From contig NZ_BJMN01000033.1 of the NCBI RefSeq assembly GCF_006539185.1, forward strand, positions 58,568 to 122,567: DNA of 64,000 nucleotides. The letters run 5' to 3'. Source of the stretch: Streptomyces gardneri (lineage in GTDB: Bacteria > Actinomycetota > Actinomycetes > Streptomycetales > Streptomycetaceae). Positions within the stretch are counted from its first letter, which is position 1; the number at the start of each line of letters is the position of its first letter. Of the stretch, positions 62,301-64,000 are shown in pieces. The position numbers were made by a program, and so were the translations under genes. The notes beneath the pieces are model-generated. The model searched no databases. It was not told where the DNA came from and worked only from the letters and a program-made list of their open reading frames with translations.

Positions 62301-62854
62301 ATGAGGCTCGACTTGGTCTGCAGCAGGTCCTGGGTCGTCTCGACGATCAGGGCGTCCGAGCCGCCGGCCAGCAGGCCCTCGGCGTTCTGCTGGTAGCCGT
62401 CGCGCAGGACGTCGTACGTGGTGTGGCCGAGCGACGGCAGCTTGGTGCCGGGGCCGATGGAGCCCAGCACCCAGCGCTGACGGCCGTCCTTGGCGCTGTA
62501 CTCGTCGGCGACCTCGCGGGCGATCCGGGCGCCCGCCTCGGAGAGCTCGAAGATGCGGTCGGCGATCTCGTACTCGCCGGCGGCCGAGTGGTTGGAGCCG
62601 AAGGTGTTCGTCTCGACGCAGTCGACGCCGACCTCGAAGTACGCCTCGTGGACCGAGCGCACGATGTCGGGGCGGGTCACGTTCAGGATCTCGTTGCAGC
62701 CTTCGAGGTTCTGGAAGTCCTCGAGGGTGGGGTCCTGCGCCTGGAGCATGGTGCCCATGGCTCCGTCGGCGACGACGACTCGCTCGGCGAGTGCCTCACG
62801 GAGGGCTGCGGCGCGGTTCCGGCTGTCAGCGGAAGGGGTCGGCAACGAGGCCAT
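59342..62854 (-). CDS. metH: Cobalamin-dependent methionine synthase MetH
   Basis: A 1170-aa four-domain enzyme. The homocysteine domain (about 20-320) has zinc ligands Cys237 and Cys303-Cys304 (GGCCGS). The methyltetrahydrofolate domain (about 340-610) begins MAIGERTNANGSKKF. The cobalamin domain (about 635-880) has D745-x-H747-x2-G750 in GDVHDIGKN, where His747 is the lower cobalt ligand. The C-terminal activation domain (about 900-1165) ends with FSLGYGACPDLEDR, which binds AdoMet for reductive reactivation. It converts homocysteine to methionine. Divergent from gylR. No B12 riboswitch was recognised in the 243-bp gap. Confidence 0.97.
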   Translation of the reverse strand: MASLPTPSADSRNRAAALREALAERVVVADGAMGTMLQAQDPTLEDFQNLEGCNEILNVTRPDIVRSVHEAYFEVGVDCVETNTFGSNHSAAGEYEIADRIFELSEAGARIAREVADEYSAKDGRQRWVLGSIGPGTKLPSLGHTTYDVLRDGYQQNAEGLLAGGSDALIVETTQDLLQTKSSLIGARRAMDALGVDVPLICSLAFETTGVMLLGSEIGAALTALEPLGIDMIGLNCSTGPAEMSEHLRYLARHSRTPLMCMPNAGLPILTKDGAYFPLSPAEMADAQENFVRDYGLSLIGGCCGSTPEHLRHVVDRVRGVTPPERTPHPEPGAASLYQTVPFRQDTAYMAIGERTNANGSKKFREAMLEARWDDCVEMARDQIREGAHMLDLCVDYVGRDGVADMKELAGRFATASTLPIVLDSTEVDVIQAGLEKLGGRAVINSVNYEDGDGPESRFAKVTRLAQEHGAALIALTIDEEGQARTVEHKVAIAERLIDDLTGNWGIHESDILIDTLTFTICTGQEESRKDGIATIEAIRELKRRHPDVQTTLGLSNISFGLNPAARILLNSVFLDECVKAGLDSAIVHASKILPIARFDDEQVTTALDLIYDRRAEGYDPLQKLMALFEGVNTKSMKAGKTEELLALPLDERLKRRIIDGEKNGLEADLDEALTERPALDIVNETLLDGMKTVGELFGSGQMQLPFVLQSAEVMKTAVAHLEPHMEKSDAEGKGTIVLATVRGDVHDIGKNLVDIILSNNGYNVVNIGIKQPVSAILEAAEEHRADVIGMSGLLVKSTVIMKENLQELNQRELAAKYPVILGGAALTRAYVEQDLHEIYQGEVRYARDAFEGLRLMDALISVKRGVPGAALPELKQRRVVKRDAAALQVEEQEPGGRSDVSTDNRVPTPPFWGTRVVKGIPLKEYASWLDEGALFKGQWGLKQNRAGDGPSYEELVETEGRPRLRGWLERLHTENLLEAAVVHGYFPCVSKGDDLIILDEAGNERTRFSFPRQRRGRRLCLADYFRPEESGETDVVGLQVVTVGSKIGEATAKLFESDSYRDYLELHGLSVQLAEALAEYWHARVRAELGFAGEDPAAVEDMFALKYRGARFSLGYGACPDLEDRAKIADLLRPERIGVHLSEEFQLHPEQSTDAIVIHHPEATYFNAR

Positions 62855-63053
62855 GGATGAGCTCCCTGGGATGCGACGGCTGTCGGCTTTGCACTCTCGG
62901 TGGAGGGTGCACGGGGTCAGCGTAACCGCGCTTGCCCCGGGGTGGACATGGCGTCTTACGAGCCGGACGGCATTCTGTGTGCGGGGACTCCCGGTACGGC
63001 CCGTTCTTGACCGACACTGTCATGTGTGAGCCAAGGTCGGCATCGACCGATAG

Positions 63054-63072
63054 TGTTCAGCATTGTCGAACA
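63054..63072. promoter_or_regulatory. Candidate GylR operator
   Basis: TGTTC (63054-63058) and GAACA (63068-63072) form an inverted repeat with a 9-bp spacer, 26 bp before the gylR start. The known GylR sites in the S. coelicolor gyl operon have this kind of TGTTC/GAACA repeat as I recall, so the gene probably autoregulates. Confidence 0.6.
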
Positions 63073-63097
63073 GTGTGAGAGGGAGAAGGGTCGGGCG

Positions 63098-63862
63098 ATG
63101 GCGAAGAACATCCAGTCGCTTGAACGGGCGGCGGCGATGCTGCGACTGCTCGCGGGCGGCGAGCGCCGGCTCGGCCTGTCCGACATCGCGTCCTCGCTGG
63201 GGCTCGCGAAGGGGACGGCCCACGGCATCCTGCGCACCCTCCAGGCGGAGGGCTTCGTGGAGCAGGAGGCGGCCTCGGGCCGCTACCAGCTGGGGGCGGA
63301 GCTGCTGCGGCTCGGCAACAGCTATCTGGACGTGCACGAGCTGCGGGCCCGGGCCCTCGTCTGGACGGACGACCTCGCGCGGTCGAGCGGCGAGAGCGTG
63401 CACCTGGGGGTGCTGCACCAGCGGGGCGTCCTGATCGTGCACCACGTCTTCCGGCCGGACGACAGTCGTCAGGTCCTGGAGGTCGGGGCCATGCAGCCGC
63501 TGCACTCCACCGCGCTCGGGAAGGTCCTCTCGGCCTACGACCCGGTGGCCCACAGCGAGGTGCTGGAGGTCGAACGGGAGGCGTTCACGCCCCGGACGAC
63601 CACGGAGCTGCCCGCCTTCGAGTCGCTGCTCGACCTCACGCGGGCCAAGGGCTGGGCCGAGGACGTGGAGGAGACCTGGGAGGGCGTGGCCTCGGTGGCG
63701 GCGCCGATCCACGACCGGCGGCGGATGCCGGTGGGCGCGGTGGCGGTCACGGGCGCGGTGGAGCGGATCTGCCCGGGCGGGGAGCTGCGCCCCGAGCTGG
63801 TCGCGGCGGTGCGGGACTGCGCCCGCGCCGTCTCCCGGGACCTGGGCGCCGGCCGCTTCTGA
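63098..63862 (+). CDS. gylR: IclR-family regulator GylR (glycerol operon repressor)
   Basis: A 254-aa regulator. The IclR helix-turn-helix covers about 6-62 (SLERAAAMLRLLAGGERRLGLSDIASSLGLAKGTAHGILRTLQAEGFV). The effector domain (about 75-250) includes MQPLHSTALGKVLSAY. Sequence and position directly beside metH match gylR of S. coelicolor, which represses gylCABX; those genes would start just past the right edge. Glycerol 3-phosphate is the inducer in the known system. ATG 63098 follows GGGAGAAGGG. Confidence 0.87.
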   Translation: MAKNIQSLERAAAMLRLLAGGERRLGLSDIASSLGLAKGTAHGILRTLQAEGFVEQEAASGRYQLGAELLRLGNSYLDVHELRARALVWTDDLARSSGESVHLGVLHQRGVLIVHHVFRPDDSRQVLEVGAMQPLHSTALGKVLSAYDPVAHSEVLEVEREAFTPRTTTELPAFESLLDLTRAKGWAEDVEETWEGVASVAAPIHDRRRMPVGAVAVTGAVERICPGGELRPELVAAVRDCARAVSRDLGAGRF

Positions 63863-63964
63863 CGGCGCGCCTGACGCCCGTTCCGTACGGGCGGGCCCCG
63901 CACCGACACGCCCCGCGCCGACGAACCCGCGCGAACGACCCGTACGAACGGACCTCCCGAACGA

Positions 63965-64000
63965 ACCCGCCGGTAACGATCCCGTTATCGGCGGGGTTTT
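63965..64000 (+). terminator. Hairpin at the window end, after gylR
   Basis: AACCCGCCGGTAACG and CGTTATCGGCGGGGTT form an imperfect stem of about 15 bp followed by T residues at the edge of the window. The 100 nt before it, 63863-63964, hold no gene. Confidence 0.7.

Noticed and set aside
59039..62860. A 1273-codon open frame on the plus strand opposite metH
   Set aside because: It is antisense to a certain methionine synthase gene. Long opposite-strand frames are expected at this GC content, and the translation is low-complexity Gly/Ala/Asp/Glu/Arg with no motif.
62855..63097. Search for a cobalamin or SAH riboswitch before metH
   Set aside because: I could not find the B12-box or the SAH riboswitch core in the minus-strand leader. 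The conserved pairing elements are missing.

Overview
The window is chromosomal DNA of a Streptomyces or very close relative. It is about 70% GC or more, uses GTG starts often, has strong GGAGG-type ribosome sites, and carries the actinobacterial Pup-proteasome locus. From memory, the gene order (glnA4 cluster, Ski2-like helicase, tatC-tatA, pafC-pafB, pafA, prcA-prcB, pup, dop, arc, metH, gylR) matches one arm-side block of the S. coelicolor core chromosome. No rRNA, tRNA, CRISPR array, prophage or complete insertion sequence was seen.

Layout. 1-4.4 kb: the start of a secreted subtilase, a proline-rich membrane protein, a PLP fold-III enzyme and a secreted HAD phosphatase. 4.5-11.2 kb: a gamma-glutamylation type amine/ethanolamine catabolic cluster (SDR, aldehyde dehydrogenase, glutamine-synthetase-like ligase, GntR regulator, permease, class-I amidotransferase-type hydrolase). 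A motif with identical spacing lies in front of both transcription units, and a GlnR-like box precedes the permease. 11.2-16.6 kb: a second catabolic-looking set (C45 peptidase/acyltransferase, NCS1 permease, TetR regulator, YtcJ-type amidohydrolase). A 202-bp palindromic element follows it.

16.9-25.5 kb: LysR with a TDT-family exporter, an XRE-cupin regulator overlapping a signal-less BtuF-like protein, a glycine-betaine-type ABC transporter with fused permease and binding protein, a 5'-3' exonuclease, and an iron-box-controlled siderophore-interacting reductase. 25.6-31.2 kb: a MerR regulator divergent from two membrane proteins (the second ABA4-like) through a four-half-site operator, then an ADP-ribosylglycohydrolase, a methyltransferase and a long cytochrome P450. 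Two exact DnaA-box-like 9-mers lie next to the P450.

31.2-41.2 kb: Ski2-like helicase, Tat translocase genes, two small proteins, the WYL pair PafC-PafB, two FKBP isomerases and the Pup ligase PafA. 41.3-43.7 kb: an MFS exporter and a LacI regulator sit between pafA and the proteasome. 43.8-49.5 kb: prcA, prcB, pup, dop and arc. Here Pup ends in Gly-Gly-Glu, so it needs no deamidation before ligation. 49.7-54.7 kb: ferredoxin, a small secreted protein, tRNA m1A58 methyltransferase, an S2P-type protease, an iron-sulfur RecB-like nuclease and an orphan NarL-type response regulator. 54.8-58.0 kb: two paralogous peptide-binding lipoproteins with no permease beside them. 58.5-64 kb: a HAD phosphatase, cobalamin-dependent methionine synthase and GylR, the glycerol-operon regulator, whose target genes would lie just beyond the window.

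All domain and family calls are from reading the sequence. No database search was run.
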